64,000 nt of DNA, taken from contig JAJRZQ010000006.1 of the NCBI GenBank assembly GCA_024275165.1, positions 92,288 to 156,287 on the forward strand, in the 5' to 3' direction. Below the pieces are notes generated by a model. That model was not told the DNA's origin. It was given only the letters and a program-made list of their open reading frames with translations, and did no database searches. Origin of the DNA: a bacterium. Lineage in GTDB: Bacteria > SAR324 > XYD2-FULL-50-16. Position numbers and translations under genes: made by a program. This document shows, one piece after another, positions 26,596 to 35,784 of this stretch. The stretch's first letter is position 1. Every line of letters begins with the position of its first letter.

Positions 26596-27593
26596 AATTA
26601 AGCTTTCCCCTCCTCCTGCTCATGGCAGCGGGGTGGAGCCTGCCCCTCCTCGCTCAGGTGGCAACCGCCCCCTTGGATTCGAGTTTAGAAATCCGCATGC
26701 CCCAAGCAGCAAGCTGGCGCTTTGTCAAAGCGGGAAACGAACAAGACGACAACCGTACCGCCACCTTGGCCGGGGTCACCTTCAACGGCAAGGGAGAAAG
26801 CGACAACCAGCAAACCGACTGGGAAACAAGCGGCAAATCTTTCCTCCTCATTGCCCAGACCGAAAATGTCAATATCGAGGCCTACAACCGCACCAGTCTA
26901 AAAACCACCATCAACTTTCAGGCCTATGACTGCACCCGCGTTGACGACATTCCCCTCTGCGGCACCGGCAAGGTAACCCAAGATCGGGTCGAAAACCGGC
27001 TCGGCTTTTCCCTCAAGGCCAAGGGGGCCAGCTACGGCGCAAGCTACAACACCGAAGAATTCTCTTGGGCCAACTCCAGCCCCTATAAACGACAAAGCTA
27101 CGCCTTAGGCGGCACCTGGCAGTTTGGCAAGGTCTTGTTTGCCTCCCTAGGGCTAGAGCGGGTCACCCAATCGAATCTCTACCTCCCCACCCTGAACTGG
27201 AACAACCAAATCTGGGCTTTTGGGGTCATGGCAGGCAACCCGGAGGAGACACAATTAAGATTGGAGTATGCCGGGATCACCAGCCCGGAAAAAAATAAAA
27301 CCGATGACTTGGGCAGAACGCAGCGCCACCAAGGAGAGCAAAAAAGCCTGCTCAGCGCGGAAGTCAAAATGCAGGGGATTTTATTGCACTTTCGCAAAGA
27401 AACAACCCGTTACCTCACCGCGACCTACTGGGGGGAGCAAAGTCGCAGCCGCAGCATAATGGGCCTCGGTTGGGCCCCCAGCAACGGCATTATCGCCTCT
27501 GCCCAAGCTTATACCGATCACTATCAAATCTCCACCAGCCAACCCGACCAAGTCGCCAAATCCTTGCGGCTTTCTGTAGGTTATAATTTCTAA
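26592..27593 (+). CDS. Predicted outer-membrane beta-barrel protein
   Basis: 333 residues with signal peptide MKLSFPLLLLMAAGWSLPLLAQ. The mature part is rich in alternating polar/aromatic strands (RQSYALGGTWQFGKVLFASLGLE, IWAFGVMAGNPEETQLRLEYAG) and ends LRLSVGYNF, the terminal-Phe signature recognised by the Bam machinery. Two Cys (YDCTRVDDIPLCGTG) could form a loop disulphide. I do not recognise the family. ATGA overlap with the FliG-like gene upstream indicates a joint function. The stop is only 12 bases from the convergent phoU. Confidence 0.7.
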   Translation: MKLSFPLLLLMAAGWSLPLLAQVATAPLDSSLEIRMPQAASWRFVKAGNEQDDNRTATLAGVTFNGKGESDNQQTDWETSGKSFLLIAQTENVNIEAYNRTSLKTTINFQAYDCTRVDDIPLCGTGKVTQDRVENRLGFSLKAKGASYGASYNTEEFSWANSSPYKRQSYALGGTWQFGKVLFASLGLERVTQSNLYLPTLNWNNQIWAFGVMAGNPEETQLRLEYAGITSPEKNKTDDLGRTQRHQGEQKSLLSAEVKMQGILLHFRKETTRYLTATYWGEQSRSRSIMGLGWAPSNGIIASAQAYTDHYQISTSQPDQVAKSLRLSVGYNF

Positions 27594-27605
27594 AAAGCTT
27601 ATCCC

Positions 27606-28265
27606 CTACTCCTCTTGGTGGCGTACAATAACGCCCTCCACCAAGTAAATCACATCTTCGGCGATATTGCAGGCTAAATCCCCAACCCGCTCCAAATAGC
27701 GAGAAAGCGAAGGGAGCTGGATGATCACATCAATCCGGTCTAAGCTTCGTTTCATCTCCTCTTTAACCACCTCATAAACAGCGGCGTGGCGATCATCCAC
27801 CTCATCGTCTTGAGCGATCACCTCACGGGCCTTATTCGGGTCCATTTCAATCAAGGAATCCAGCGCTTTAGAAAGCATTCCTTGGGCAATATCCGCCAGC
27901 CCAATCAAATCAAAGGGAAACTTACCCGCCTCGAGGCGATGCAGGTCAATAATCCGCTCTGCCATGTTGACGCTAAAATCGTTGATCCGTTCCAACTCAT
28001 TGTTGATCTTTAAGATGGCCACCACAATGCGCAAATCAATCGCTACGGGCTGGTGCAAGGCGAGGGTTTTTAAGCATTCTTCTTCAATATCGATCTCCAT
28101 CTGATTGATGATCTCTTCTTCTTGCTCAATCAAGCGCTTGGCTTCGGATACATCCAAACGATCTACGGCAACCACGGCGTCATGGACATTTTGCTCCACC
28201 TTGGCACCCATCTCCAGAATCATTTTCTTTAATGATTCAATCTCTTTGTGTATATGTATACTCAT
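27606..28265 (-). CDS. phoU: Phosphate transport regulator PhoU
   Basis: 219 residues, two three-helix bundles with the repeated E/D-x-x-x-D metal-binding motifs (for example NNELERINDFSVNMAERI and YLERVGDLACNIAEDVIYLVEG). PhoU links the PstSCAB transporter to the PhoR/PhoB two-component system and restrains phosphate uptake. It is the last gene of the pst operon, 5 bases after pstB. PhoB/PhoR are not in the window. Confidence 0.97.
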   Translation of the reverse strand: MSIHIHKEIESLKKMILEMGAKVEQNVHDAVVAVDRLDVSEAKRLIEQEEEIINQMEIDIEEECLKTLALHQPVAIDLRIVVAILKINNELERINDFSVNMAERIIDLHRLEAGKFPFDLIGLADIAQGMLSKALDSLIEMDPNKAREVIAQDDEVDDRHAAVYEVVKEEMKRSLDRIDVIIQLPSLSRYLERVGDLACNIAEDVIYLVEGVIVRHQEE

Positions 28266-28270
28266 AACTC

Positions 28271-29050
28271 TTATCCAAATCGTCCTGTAATATAATCTTC
28301 GGTCTGCTTTAAACTCGGTTTGGTAAAAATTTGCCCTGTTTCGCCAAATTCAATGAGCTTGCCTTCAAAGAAAAACGCGGTATAATCACTCACCCGGCTG
28401 GCCTGCTGCATATTATGGGTTACTATGATAATAGTATAGTCACCTCGCAAATCTAAAATCAATTCTTCAATTCTCGCGGTTGATTTTGGATCCAAGGCAC
28501 TACAGGGCTCATCCATCAATAAAATCTCTGGGTTGACCGCAATGGCGCGCGCAATGCAAAGCCGTTGCATCTGCCCCCCTGAAAGCCCCATGGCCGAGGT
28601 GTGCAATCGGTCCTTCACCTCATCCCATAAAGCGGCTTTTTTTAAACTCGTTTCCACCACTTCGTTCAGCACCGACTTTTTGCCCTGCCCAGCGATCCGC
28701 AAGCCATAGACTACATTTTCATAGATTGATTTGGGAAAGGGGTTCGATTTTTGAAAAATCATCCCGATTCGCCTTCTCAATTGAATGGGATCTTGGTCTT
28801 TGTGGTTGATATCAATATAATCATCCAAGATCAAACTCCCCGTGATGCTCACATCACCGACTAAGTCATTCATCCGGTTAAAGCAACGCAAAAAAGTGGA
28901 CTTGCCGCAGCCCGAAGGCCCGATAAAGGCGGTGACCTGATGTTTGGGCACCTCCATATTAATATCAAACAGGGCCTGGGATTGGCCATAGAAAAAGTCC
29001 AATTCCTTTACGGAAATAACACTTTCAAAATCCGTTGGGTTCATGCTCAT
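28271..29050 (-). CDS. pstB: Phosphate ABC transporter ATPase
   Basis: 259 residues. Walker [10 protein letters not shown], signature [15 protein letters not shown], Walker [14 protein letters not shown], and the PstB-specific [23 protein letters not shown] around the Q-loop. Drives high-affinity phosphate import through PstA/PstC. The start is one base after the pstA stop. The [10 protein letters not shown] Cys is the usual PstB feature. Confidence 0.98.
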   Translation of the reverse strand: MSMNPTDFESVISVKELDFFYGQSQALFDINMEVPKHQVTAFIGPSGCGKSTFLRCFNRMNDLVGDVSITGSLILDDYIDINHKDQDPIQLRRRIGMIFQKSNPFPKSIYENVVYGLRIAGQGKKSVLNEVVETSLKKAALWDEVKDRLHTSAMGLSGGQMQRLCIARAIAVNPEILLMDEPCSALDPKSTARIEELILDLRGDYTIIIVTHNMQQASRVSDYTAFFFEGKLIEFGETGQIFTKPSLKQTEDYITGRFG

Positions 29051-29051
29051 C

Positions 29052-30659
29052 CTAAAAAGCTTTCGCTTGGTATCTCTTGCGTATCTTATTGCGCAAAATA
29101 ATGCTGGTACTAGAAAGAAGGATCACAATGCTCAAGAGCAATAAGGTCGTCACAAAAACCATGGGTTTTGCCGCCTCCACATTGGGCGACTGAAAACCGA
29201 CATCATAGATGTGAAAACCCAAGTGCATAAATTTGCGTTCCAAATGAATAAAGGGAAAAGTCCCGTCAATCGGTAAAGCAGGGGCGAGTTTCACCACCCC
29301 GGTGATCATCAAGGGGGCCACCTCCCCCGCGGCGCGGCTCATGGCTAAAATAAACCCGGTGATAATCCTCGGGCTCGCCATGGGCAGGGTCACCTTCATC
29401 AAGGTCTGAAACTTCGTGGCCCCCAAGGCGAGGCTGCCGTGGCGCACATCGGAGGGCACCCCGCCTAAGGCCTCTTCGGTGGCGACAATCACCACCGGTA
29501 CGGTCAATAAAGCCAAGGTCAGGCTTGCCCATAAAATTCCCCCCGTACCAAATGTGGGGGTGGGCAATTGTTCGGGATAAAAAATCTGATCTATCCCTGA
29601 ACCAATCGTATAGATAAAAAAGCTTAACCCGAAAATCCCCCAGACAATACTGGGAATCCCCGCCAAATTATTGACCGCAATGCGAATGGTCTGCAACAAA
29701 AACCCGGGGCTAGCGTATTCCTTCATGTACACGGCCGCCACCACCCCCATGGGGAAGGAGAAAAGGCTCATGGTCAAAACCAGCATCACCGTACCGATAA
29801 TCGCGGGGAAAAGCCCTCCTTCCGTATTGGATTCCCTCGGCTCGTCGAAAAAGAGTTCCCACAAATGGGCAAGGTAATGGGAAAGCTTGGCAAAAAGCCC
29901 CATTTGGTTGGGTTGGTATTGGCGAACAACATGGGATAAGGGTAGGGTTTTTGTGGTGCCCTCGGCGTCTCGCAGTAATACTTGGTATTGCGACAAAACC
30001 GTATGCTGCTTCCCTTGAGCCTCTAAAAGCAAATCAAAATGTTCCCTTAAAACTCGTTGTTCCGCCTCGATTGCGGCATGATTTTCCCCCTCGTATTGGG
30101 CTTTGAGAATTTTTCGCCTCAAGGACTCCATCTCGACTGCGACGCTCTTAATCTCCTCATTCAATCGAGCTAAAACCTGCACCTCTTCGGTAAATGAAGG
30201 CTCAATCCGCTCTAAGACATTGGGCCCTTGAACCGGCTCTGCGCCGGTAAGCGGACTTTGATAGCCTTGGATAAAGCCGTAAAAGTTCCCGTATTCCGTC
30301 CGTTCAATCGCTACCGCTTCTTTCGGATAGGTGATCCGCGAGATCGTTTTAGACTGAATCCATTTAAAGTCGAGACTATATAACTCTCGATTGCCTACCT
30401 TAAGCTGAATCCGTTCCTCACCCGTATGGGGGTGCAGGGTGGTTTGCTTGATCTCGCCGAGATAATACTCCCCTGAGTTGGTTTCAACCAAGGCTAAGGA
30501 ATGGGGCCAGAAGGCGACAAAGCCGTTTTTCACAATCACAAACAAGAGCGTACCGATGATCAACAAAATCATACCGACTCCGATTGAGCTAAGCCAGATA
30601 AAGGCCTCGCCCTCGCGCCAAAACCTACCTTTGACGATCCCGGGGTTAGAATTGAGCAT
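29052..30659 (-). CDS. pstA: Phosphate ABC transporter permease PstA (long form)
   Basis: 535 residues, nearly twice the E. coli length. One N-terminal helix is followed by about 250 residues of periplasmic sequence with a coiled-coil stretch ([23 protein letters not shown]), then the normal six-helix permease core with the EAA-type loop ([25 protein letters not shown]). Long PstA proteins of this kind pair with long PstC in many marine proteobacteria. It overlaps pstC by 14 bases. Confidence 0.95.
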   Translation of the reverse strand: MLNSNPGIVKGRFWREGEAFIWLSSIGVGMILLIIGTLLFVIVKNGFVAFWPHSLALVETNSGEYYLGEIKQTTLHPHTGEERIQLKVGNRELYSLDFKWIQSKTISRITYPKEAVAIERTEYGNFYGFIQGYQSPLTGAEPVQGPNVLERIEPSFTEEVQVLARLNEEIKSVAVEMESLRRKILKAQYEGENHAAIEAEQRVLREHFDLLLEAQGKQHTVLSQYQVLLRDAEGTTKTLPLSHVVRQYQPNQMGLFAKLSHYLAHLWELFFDEPRESNTEGGLFPAIIGTVMLVLTMSLFSFPMGVVAAVYMKEYASPGFLLQTIRIAVNNLAGIPSIVWGIFGLSFFIYTIGSGIDQIFYPEQLPTPTFGTGGILWASLTLALLTVPVVIVATEEALGGVPSDVRHGSLALGATKFQTLMKVTLPMASPRIITGFILAMSRAAGEVAPLMITGVVKLAPALPIDGTFPFIHLERKFMHLGFHIYDVGFQSPNVEAAKPMVFVTTLLLLSIVILLSSTSIILRNKIRKRYQAKAF

Positions 30660-32889
30660 AACGCTTCCTTAAGGCACTCCGCACTATCTCAGCGAGGCTA
30701 TTGATAACAAAGGTAAAAGCGAACAAAATCACGGCCGATAAAAACAGTACTCGGTAGAGGGTTCCGTCCACCGGGGCCTCGGGAATCTCTACCGCTATAT
30801 TGGCCGACAAGGTACGCATCCCATTAAAGGGACTGAGGTCAATAATCGGGGTATTCCCCGTGGCCATTAAAACAATCATGGTCTCCCCAATCGCTCGCCC
30901 CATGCCTAAAATCACACCCGCAAAAATCCCCGGGCTGGCGCTGGGCAAAAGCACTTTCCACAGGGTTTGCCACCGACTGGCCCCCAGGGCTTGACTGGCG
31001 GCCTTTAAGCTAGGGGGGACACCGGACAAGGCATCATCGGTCATGGTAAAGATAAAAGGAATCACGATAAACCCCAGAGCGAACGCAATAATAATGCTGT
31101 TGCGTTGGTCGTAGTCGCTTGCTAGGTTTTCCAAAATCCAACGATGAAAATCCCCGCCAAAAAAGACCCCTTCCACCCCCGGGGCAATCAACATCGCCAC
31201 AAACAAGATCAACACCGCCAAAGGAATCATCAACAACAACTCCCTGGATTGCTCAAACTTTTGAAAGCGTTTTTGGCAACGGAGCCTGGCCCAAATGAAT
31301 AAAAAAAGCCCAAAACCCATATGCAGCAAAACCAGGTACAAAAAGAAGGTCAAAAGCCCTTGGTGAATCAAGGGGGCAAGCCATAAGGCCGCGATAAAAC
31401 CGATAATAACGCTGGGCACGGCCGCGGTAATCTCTACGGTGGGCTTGACCCAAGCGCGAAAACGAGGGCTGGCAAACTCGTTGGTATAGACCGCGCCTAA
31501 AATACCTAGGGGCAAGGCAAAAAGCATGGCATACAAACTGCCTTTCAGGCTGCCGAAGATCAAAGGGGTTAGACTGAATTTTGCCTCGAAATCATCCGCG
31601 CCAGCAGAGGATTGCCAAACCAAGGCGGGCTCGTCATACCCCTCATACCAAAGCTTTTGAAACAAAGACTTAAAATTGATTTCTGGGTGCGGCGTGGAAA
31701 CCGACCACAAATGCAGGCGCTTGGCCTGATCTAAAGCAAATAAACCGTTCCCCCTCGGCCCTAGGTCAAATAGTTTCAAACCGGCTAAAGCGACAAATTC
31801 CAAAAGGTGCTTTTCACTGGTTACATGATCGAGATGAACTCGACCGGTTTGATCGCGACTCAAAATCGCTTTGTGGCGCAGGCTTGTTTGAATCTCTACA
31901 ATCGAGCTGCTGTGGCGTTGAAAGCGATGTACCAAGGTCAAATGTCGATTCCCGTACGGCCCGGTGACCCCGGCAAGGCTAAAAAGTTGGCCCTGAGCGT
32001 CCCCAATGGCCAAGGACTGATCCCCAAAAACCAAAGCCATCGCCGTTAAGGGATGCGGTTCCCCAAAAGGCAACACCTCGTCAACCAGCTCGGCGCTCTC
32101 TTCCCCTAAATTCCACGCGAGAACCCGCCCCTCCGCGGTATAAGCATATAACTTTTCCCCATTGCCGCTGAGGGTAAAGTTTTGAATCGGGTAGGGAGAA
32201 TCTAAGATAAAACCTTGAACCTCAGGCGCGGCTTCATCGCTATTCTCTGCCAAAAACATGGCCATGAGGTCGTCACTTTGGGCCGCCGCCCCCTTTCTTA
32301 AAATCTGCAGCCGACCCGAGGGCAACAGAGCCGCCACCACGGCGGAGTCTTCCCCCTGGCGACCGATCACCTGGAGCGGCTGTTCTGCGAACTCGCTGGG
32401 CTCAACCTGCAAAAGGTTTTCCACCTGAGGGCGCACCACCCTTTTCGGGATTTCATCCCCTTCATAAACAGGGACTAAGGCGAGCCGATCCAAGCGAAAA
32501 TCACCGGAACTCAATAAAGAAGAAAAAAGCGTGCCTTGCCGTTCCACAAAAAGAATTTTGCGGCCCCCGACCCAGTCGGGCAAGGGATGACTTTGACTGA
32601 CCTGTTCTTGAACCAGATCGATTACAAAATAATGACCTTGATCAGAAAGCCAAAGACCCTTTTCCAGATATTCATCCAGTAAAAGGGCCATGGGTTTGCC
32701 TGCCGCCTCGGGCAAGGCGAAGCGGGTAAGCTTCGTTTGCCCGGAGCCAAAAAAGAGAGGCAGAGTCACCTCGATCAAGAGCGCGAGGATTCCAATCACA
32801 CAGATTAGAATGAATACCCCGCCAATACTTATCAGCCGTTTCGCTAAATAGTCAGCCCTCTTGTTACGCTCTAAGATCTTGCGTTCCAT
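30646..32889 (-). CDS. pstC: Phosphate ABC transporter permease PstC (long form)
   Basis: 747 residues. An N-terminal helix (about residues 20-45) is followed by some 350 periplasmic residues with repeated blades resembling a WD-like propeller (for example GNGEKLYAYTAEGRVLAWNL and LAIGDAQGQLFSLAG), then the permease core with the EAA loop (DDALSGVPPSLKAASQALGASRWQT). The propeller may receive PstS or polyphosphate-bound ligands; its role is not established. Starts 6 bases after pstS. Confidence 0.95.
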   Translation of the reverse strand: MERKILERNKRADYLAKRLISIGGVFILICVIGILALLIEVTLPLFFGSGQTKLTRFALPEAAGKPMALLLDEYLEKGLWLSDQGHYFVIDLVQEQVSQSHPLPDWVGGRKILFVERQGTLFSSLLSSGDFRLDRLALVPVYEGDEIPKRVVRPQVENLLQVEPSEFAEQPLQVIGRQGEDSAVVAALLPSGRLQILRKGAAAQSDDLMAMFLAENSDEAAPEVQGFILDSPYPIQNFTLSGNGEKLYAYTAEGRVLAWNLGEESAELVDEVLPFGEPHPLTAMALVFGDQSLAIGDAQGQLFSLAGVTGPYGNRHLTLVHRFQRHSSSIVEIQTSLRHKAILSRDQTGRVHLDHVTSEKHLLEFVALAGLKLFDLGPRGNGLFALDQAKRLHLWSVSTPHPEINFKSLFQKLWYEGYDEPALVWQSSAGADDFEAKFSLTPLIFGSLKGSLYAMLFALPLGILGAVYTNEFASPRFRAWVKPTVEITAAVPSVIIGFIAALWLAPLIHQGLLTFFLYLVLLHMGFGLFLFIWARLRCQKRFQKFEQSRELLLMIPLAVLILFVAMLIAPGVEGVFFGGDFHRWILENLASDYDQRNSIIIAFALGFIVIPFIFTMTDDALSGVPPSLKAASQALGASRWQTLWKVLLPSASPGIFAGVILGMGRAIGETMIVLMATGNTPIIDLSPFNGMRTLSANIAVEIPEAPVDGTLYRVLFLSAVILFAFTFVINSLAEIVRSALRKRYAQF

Positions 32890-32895
32890 CCACCC

Positions 32896-33864
32896 TTATT
32901 TGATGTTCTTTAATTGCGCCTTCACTAATTTTGCAGTTAAAGGAAGGTAACCGTCTTTGACTACAATCTTTTGCCCTTCTTTGCTCAAGACAAAGCGTAA
33001 GAACTCGCGGGTCAATTTATCCATGCGTTGACCGGGCTTTAAGGGAACATAAATGTACAGCATGCGACCTAAAGGGTACTTCCCTTTCAGCACATTTTTA
33101 TAATTAGGTTCATAGTATTCTTTTCCGTCTTTGGAAAGAGCAATAGCTTTCACTCCGCTAGTTTTGTACCCAATCCCCGAATAGCCAATTCCAGCTAAAT
33201 CTTCGGTTACGCCCAAGACCACGGAGGCACTGCCGGGTTGCTCCTTAACACTGTTTTTAAAGTCGCCTTTGCACAGGGCATGCTTTTTAAAATAACCGTA
33301 GGTGCCACTCGCCGAGTTCCTGCCGTATAAGCTTACCGGCCTGTTGGCAAACTTGCCTTTTAGGCCCACTTGACCCCATTGGGTGATCTCTCTTTTGCCG
33401 CATTTGCGAGTTGAAGAAAAAATCGCATCCACCTCTTTAATGGTCAGGCGTTGAATCGGGTTATCCTTGTTCACAAACACGCCTAGGCTGTCTAGAGCCA
33501 CCCCAATCCGGGTGGGCTTGTAGTGATGCGCCTTTTCAAAAGCTTCGATCTCTTTCTTTTTCATGGCGCGGCTCATGGGGCCTAATTGAGAGGTGCCTTC
33601 GGTCAAGGCAGGGGGGGCGGTACTGCTGCCTTTGCCTTCAATCTGAATATTTACGTTGGGGTAAGTTTTGCGGAAGTCTTCTGCCCAATAGGTCATTAAG
33701 TTGTTCAAGGTATCCGAACCCACCGAGTTGAGATTTCCCCCAACCCCGCTGGTCTTTTTATAAGACACGATACGCTTATCTACCTTGATACCCGCCATTG
33801 CGCTTTGGCTGACCAGTGCCAGACAAAGACCTAAGAAAAAAGTCTTGAGATGAGAAGGAGCCAT
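32896..33864 (-). CDS. pstS: Phosphate-binding periplasmic protein PstS
   Basis: 322 residues from the ATG at 33864, chosen because AGAGGT lies just upstream and the protein then begins with a normal signal peptide (MAPSHLKTFFLGLCLALVSQSAMA); an ATG nine codons further up is also in frame. Mature features: SVGSDTLNNLMTYW at the first phosphate loop, GKGSSTAPPALTEG, and SLYGRNSASGTYGYFK, the phosphate-binding segments of the PstS family. First gene of pstSCAB-phoU and preceded by a Pho-box-like repeat. Confidence 0.95.
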   Translation of the reverse strand: MAPSHLKTFFLGLCLALVSQSAMAGIKVDKRIVSYKKTSGVGGNLNSVGSDTLNNLMTYWAEDFRKTYPNVNIQIEGKGSSTAPPALTEGTSQLGPMSRAMKKKEIEAFEKAHHYKPTRIGVALDSLGVFVNKDNPIQRLTIKEVDAIFSSTRKCGKREITQWGQVGLKGKFANRPVSLYGRNSASGTYGYFKKHALCKGDFKNSVKEQPGSASVVLGVTEDLAGIGYSGIGYKTSGVKAIALSKDGKEYYEPNYKNVLKGKYPLGRMLYIYVPLKPGQRMDKLTREFLRFVLSKEGQKIVVKDGYLPLTAKLVKAQLKNIK

Positions 33865-33956
33865 TGATACCTCTTTATAAGGAAAAATCATGCGGTTAAG
33901 TTACTCGGGCCGTCAACTCGGCAAAGAGTAGAAGTTGGATTCAATCTATGACCCAA

Positions 33957-33974
33957 TTGTTAGCCGAATGTTAG
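33957..33974 (-). promoter_or_regulatory. Pho-box-like direct repeat upstream of pstS
   Basis: On the minus strand CTAACAT-TCGG-CTAACAA: two 7-base direct repeats with an 11-base period, the exact geometry of the E. coli Pho box (CTGTCAT-N4-CTGTCAT), with the first repeat matching it at 5 of 7 positions. It also fits the Bacillus PhoP form TT(A/T/C)ACA-N5. About 95 bases before the pstS start; a -10-like CATAGAT lies about 8 bases downstream of it. Binding of PhoB is inferred. Confidence 0.55.
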
Positions 33975-34040
33975 GGGTAAAAATAATTCTGCTGTTGGAC
34001 TTTTTTATACTGTAACGGTAGACTTATAGAGGAGAACAAA

Positions 34041-34610
34041 ATGAATAAAGATCGTTTAATCATCGGCATTACCGGCGCGAGTTCGGTGATCTACGGGGCG
34101 CGCCTCTTAGAACACCTCAAAGCCTTGGACCTCGTAGAGACGCATTTGGTTTTATCTGGTGGCGCCAGCGAAACCCTACGCTTGGAAACCAATAAAGAAC
34201 CGCAAGAAGTGCGCGCCTTGGCGGATCAGGTTTGGGAAGAGATGGATTTCACCGCCCCGATTTCTTCTGGGTCTTATCAAACCCTAGGAATGATCATCCT
34301 CCCCTGCTCCATGAAAACCCTAGCTGCCGTTTCCCATGGCTACGACGATAATTTACTTTCCCGCGCCGCGGGGGTGCAGCTCAAAGAACGGCGCAAGCTC
34401 GTCCTTTGCCCTAGAGAGACCCCCATGCACAGCGTCCATTTGCAAAACATGCTCACCTTGAGCCAAATGGGCACGATCATCCTACCTTGCGTCCCCGCTT
34501 TTTATCATCAGCCCTTGAGCATCGAAGACTTAATGGATCATTCGATTGGTAAAATCTTAGACCAATTTAAGCTTGAGCATCAACTCTATCGCCGCTGGAG
34601 AGAAAAGTGA
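34041..34610 (+). CDS. ubiX: Flavin prenyltransferase UbiX
   Basis: 189 residues. Makes prenylated FMN, the cofactor of UbiD-type decarboxylases (ubiquinone synthesis and others). N-terminal GITGASSVIYGARLLEHL binds flavin phosphate; ISSGSYQTLGMIILPCSMKT and RAAGVQLKERRKLVLCPRETPMH are the conserved prenyl/FMN site segments. GAGGAG precedes the ATG at 34041. No ubiD is in the window. Its stop overlaps the GTG start of the following ATPase gene. Confidence 0.95.
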   Translation: MNKDRLIIGITGASSVIYGARLLEHLKALDLVETHLVLSGGASETLRLETNKEPQEVRALADQVWEEMDFTAPISSGSYQTLGMIILPCSMKTLAAVSHGYDDNLLSRAAGVQLKERRKLVLCPRETPMHSVHLQNMLTLSQMGTIILPCVPAFYHQPLSIEDLMDHSIGKILDQFKLEHQLYRRWREK

Positions 34611-35650
34611 GCGGAATTCGGATCGCAAATTTAGAAAAACGCTTTGGCCAAGTCCAAGCCCTCTACCCCTCGAACCTGGAAATCGCCGAAGGGGAACTCT
34701 GCGTTTTTGTCGGGCCTTCGGGCTGTGGCAAAACCACCTTTTTACGCATGATCGCCGGTTTGGAAGAGGCCACCGAAGGGGAAATCTTTATTGACAACCA
34801 AGAGGTGACCTGGATGGAACCCAAAAAACGGCAGGTTGCCATGGTTTTCCAAAACTATGCCCTCTACCCTCATCTAACGGTGCAAGGCAATTTAGAATAC
34901 CCCTTGAATATTCTCCGACTCAACAAAGAGGCAAAAGCGCGACGGGTTCGGCAAGTGGCGGGCCTATTGGAAATCGAGAAGCTGTTGCAGCGCAAGCCGG
35001 CTCAGCTTTCGGGGGGACAACGCCAGCGAGTCGCCATTGGCCGGGCTTTAGTGCGAGAGCCCAAGGTGTTTTTATTCGACGAACCCTTAAGCAACCTCGA
35101 CGCGCGGCTTAGAGAACAGATGCGCTTAGAGATTCGCCAATTGCACCTCCGGCTAAAACGCACCAGCGTTTATGTAACCCATGACCAGCACGAAGCCATG
35201 ACCTTGGGCGACAAGCTGGTGGTCATGAACCAAGGCCGCATCTTAGAAATCGGCCCCCCCCTAGAGCTTTACCGCAACCCCCAAACCCTGTTCACGGCGA
35301 AATTTTTAGGCCACCCCCCCATCAACCTGTTTCCGGGGGAAGCAAGAGAGGGAGTTTTTCAGGCCGGCCCGCTCCAATGCCAAGCGCCCATCCACTCCGG
35401 CCCCTTAACCCTCGCTATCCGCCCCGAAGACTTGACCCTAGGCCAAGGCCCGGGGTTGCAACTTCAAGGAAGGGCGCAACTGATTGAGCATCTAGGCAGA
35501 GAGGCTTATGTGACTTTAGCGACAGATTTAGGGACTCTGCGCCTAGTGACCGCCGAAGAACCGGCCCAAGTGGGCGAGAACCTCTCGGTTTGGGCCGCGG
35601 AAAACAAAATCTTATGGTTTAACGACCAAGAACAACGAATCATTTCATGA
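34607..35650 (+). CDS. ABC transporter ATPase, MalK/UgpC type
   Basis: 347 residues from a GTG at 34607 that overlaps the ubiX stop (GTGA). Walker A GPSGCGKTT, signature LSGGQRQRVAIGRAL, Walker B VFLFDEPLSNLDARLREQM, H-loop YVTHDQHEAM, then a C-terminal TOBE-like domain with LAIRPEDLTLG, as in sugar and glycerol-phosphate importers. No permease or binding protein is adjacent. The broken MalG-like permease at 4516-5370 is the only candidate partner in the window. Confidence 0.9.
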   Translation: MSGIRIANLEKRFGQVQALYPSNLEIAEGELCVFVGPSGCGKTTFLRMIAGLEEATEGEIFIDNQEVTWMEPKKRQVAMVFQNYALYPHLTVQGNLEYPLNILRLNKEAKARRVRQVAGLLEIEKLLQRKPAQLSGGQRQRVAIGRALVREPKVFLFDEPLSNLDARLREQMRLEIRQLHLRLKRTSVYVTHDQHEAMTLGDKLVVMNQGRILEIGPPLELYRNPQTLFTAKFLGHPPINLFPGEAREGVFQAGPLQCQAPIHSGPLTLAIRPEDLTLGQGPGLQLQGRAQLIEHLGREAYVTLATDLGTLRLVTAEEPAQVGENLSVWAAENKILWFNDQEQRIIS

Positions 35651-35784
35651 TACTGATTTTTTTATTGCTTGCCTTGGCCATAGGGAGTGAGGTCTTTTAC
35701 CTGCGCTGGAAAAACAACAACAGGCCGCCCCTGCCCCCGCGACAAGCAGTCACCCACGCCGAGGCGAGACGAAAAAACCATTAG
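35647..35784 (+). CDS. Tiny single-helix membrane protein
   Basis: 45 residues. The ATG overlaps the stop of the MalK-like gene (ATGA), indicating coupled translation. It has one hydrophobic helix ([21 protein letters not shown]) followed by a basic, Pro-rich tail ([13 protein letters not shown] and on). The stop overlaps the convergent yyaL stop by 4 bases. No family recognised; it could be a small subunit or an accessory of the ATPase, or simply a coupled short frame. Confidence 0.45.
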   Translation: MILIFLLLALAIGSEVFYLRWKNNNRPPLPPRQAVTHAEARRKNH

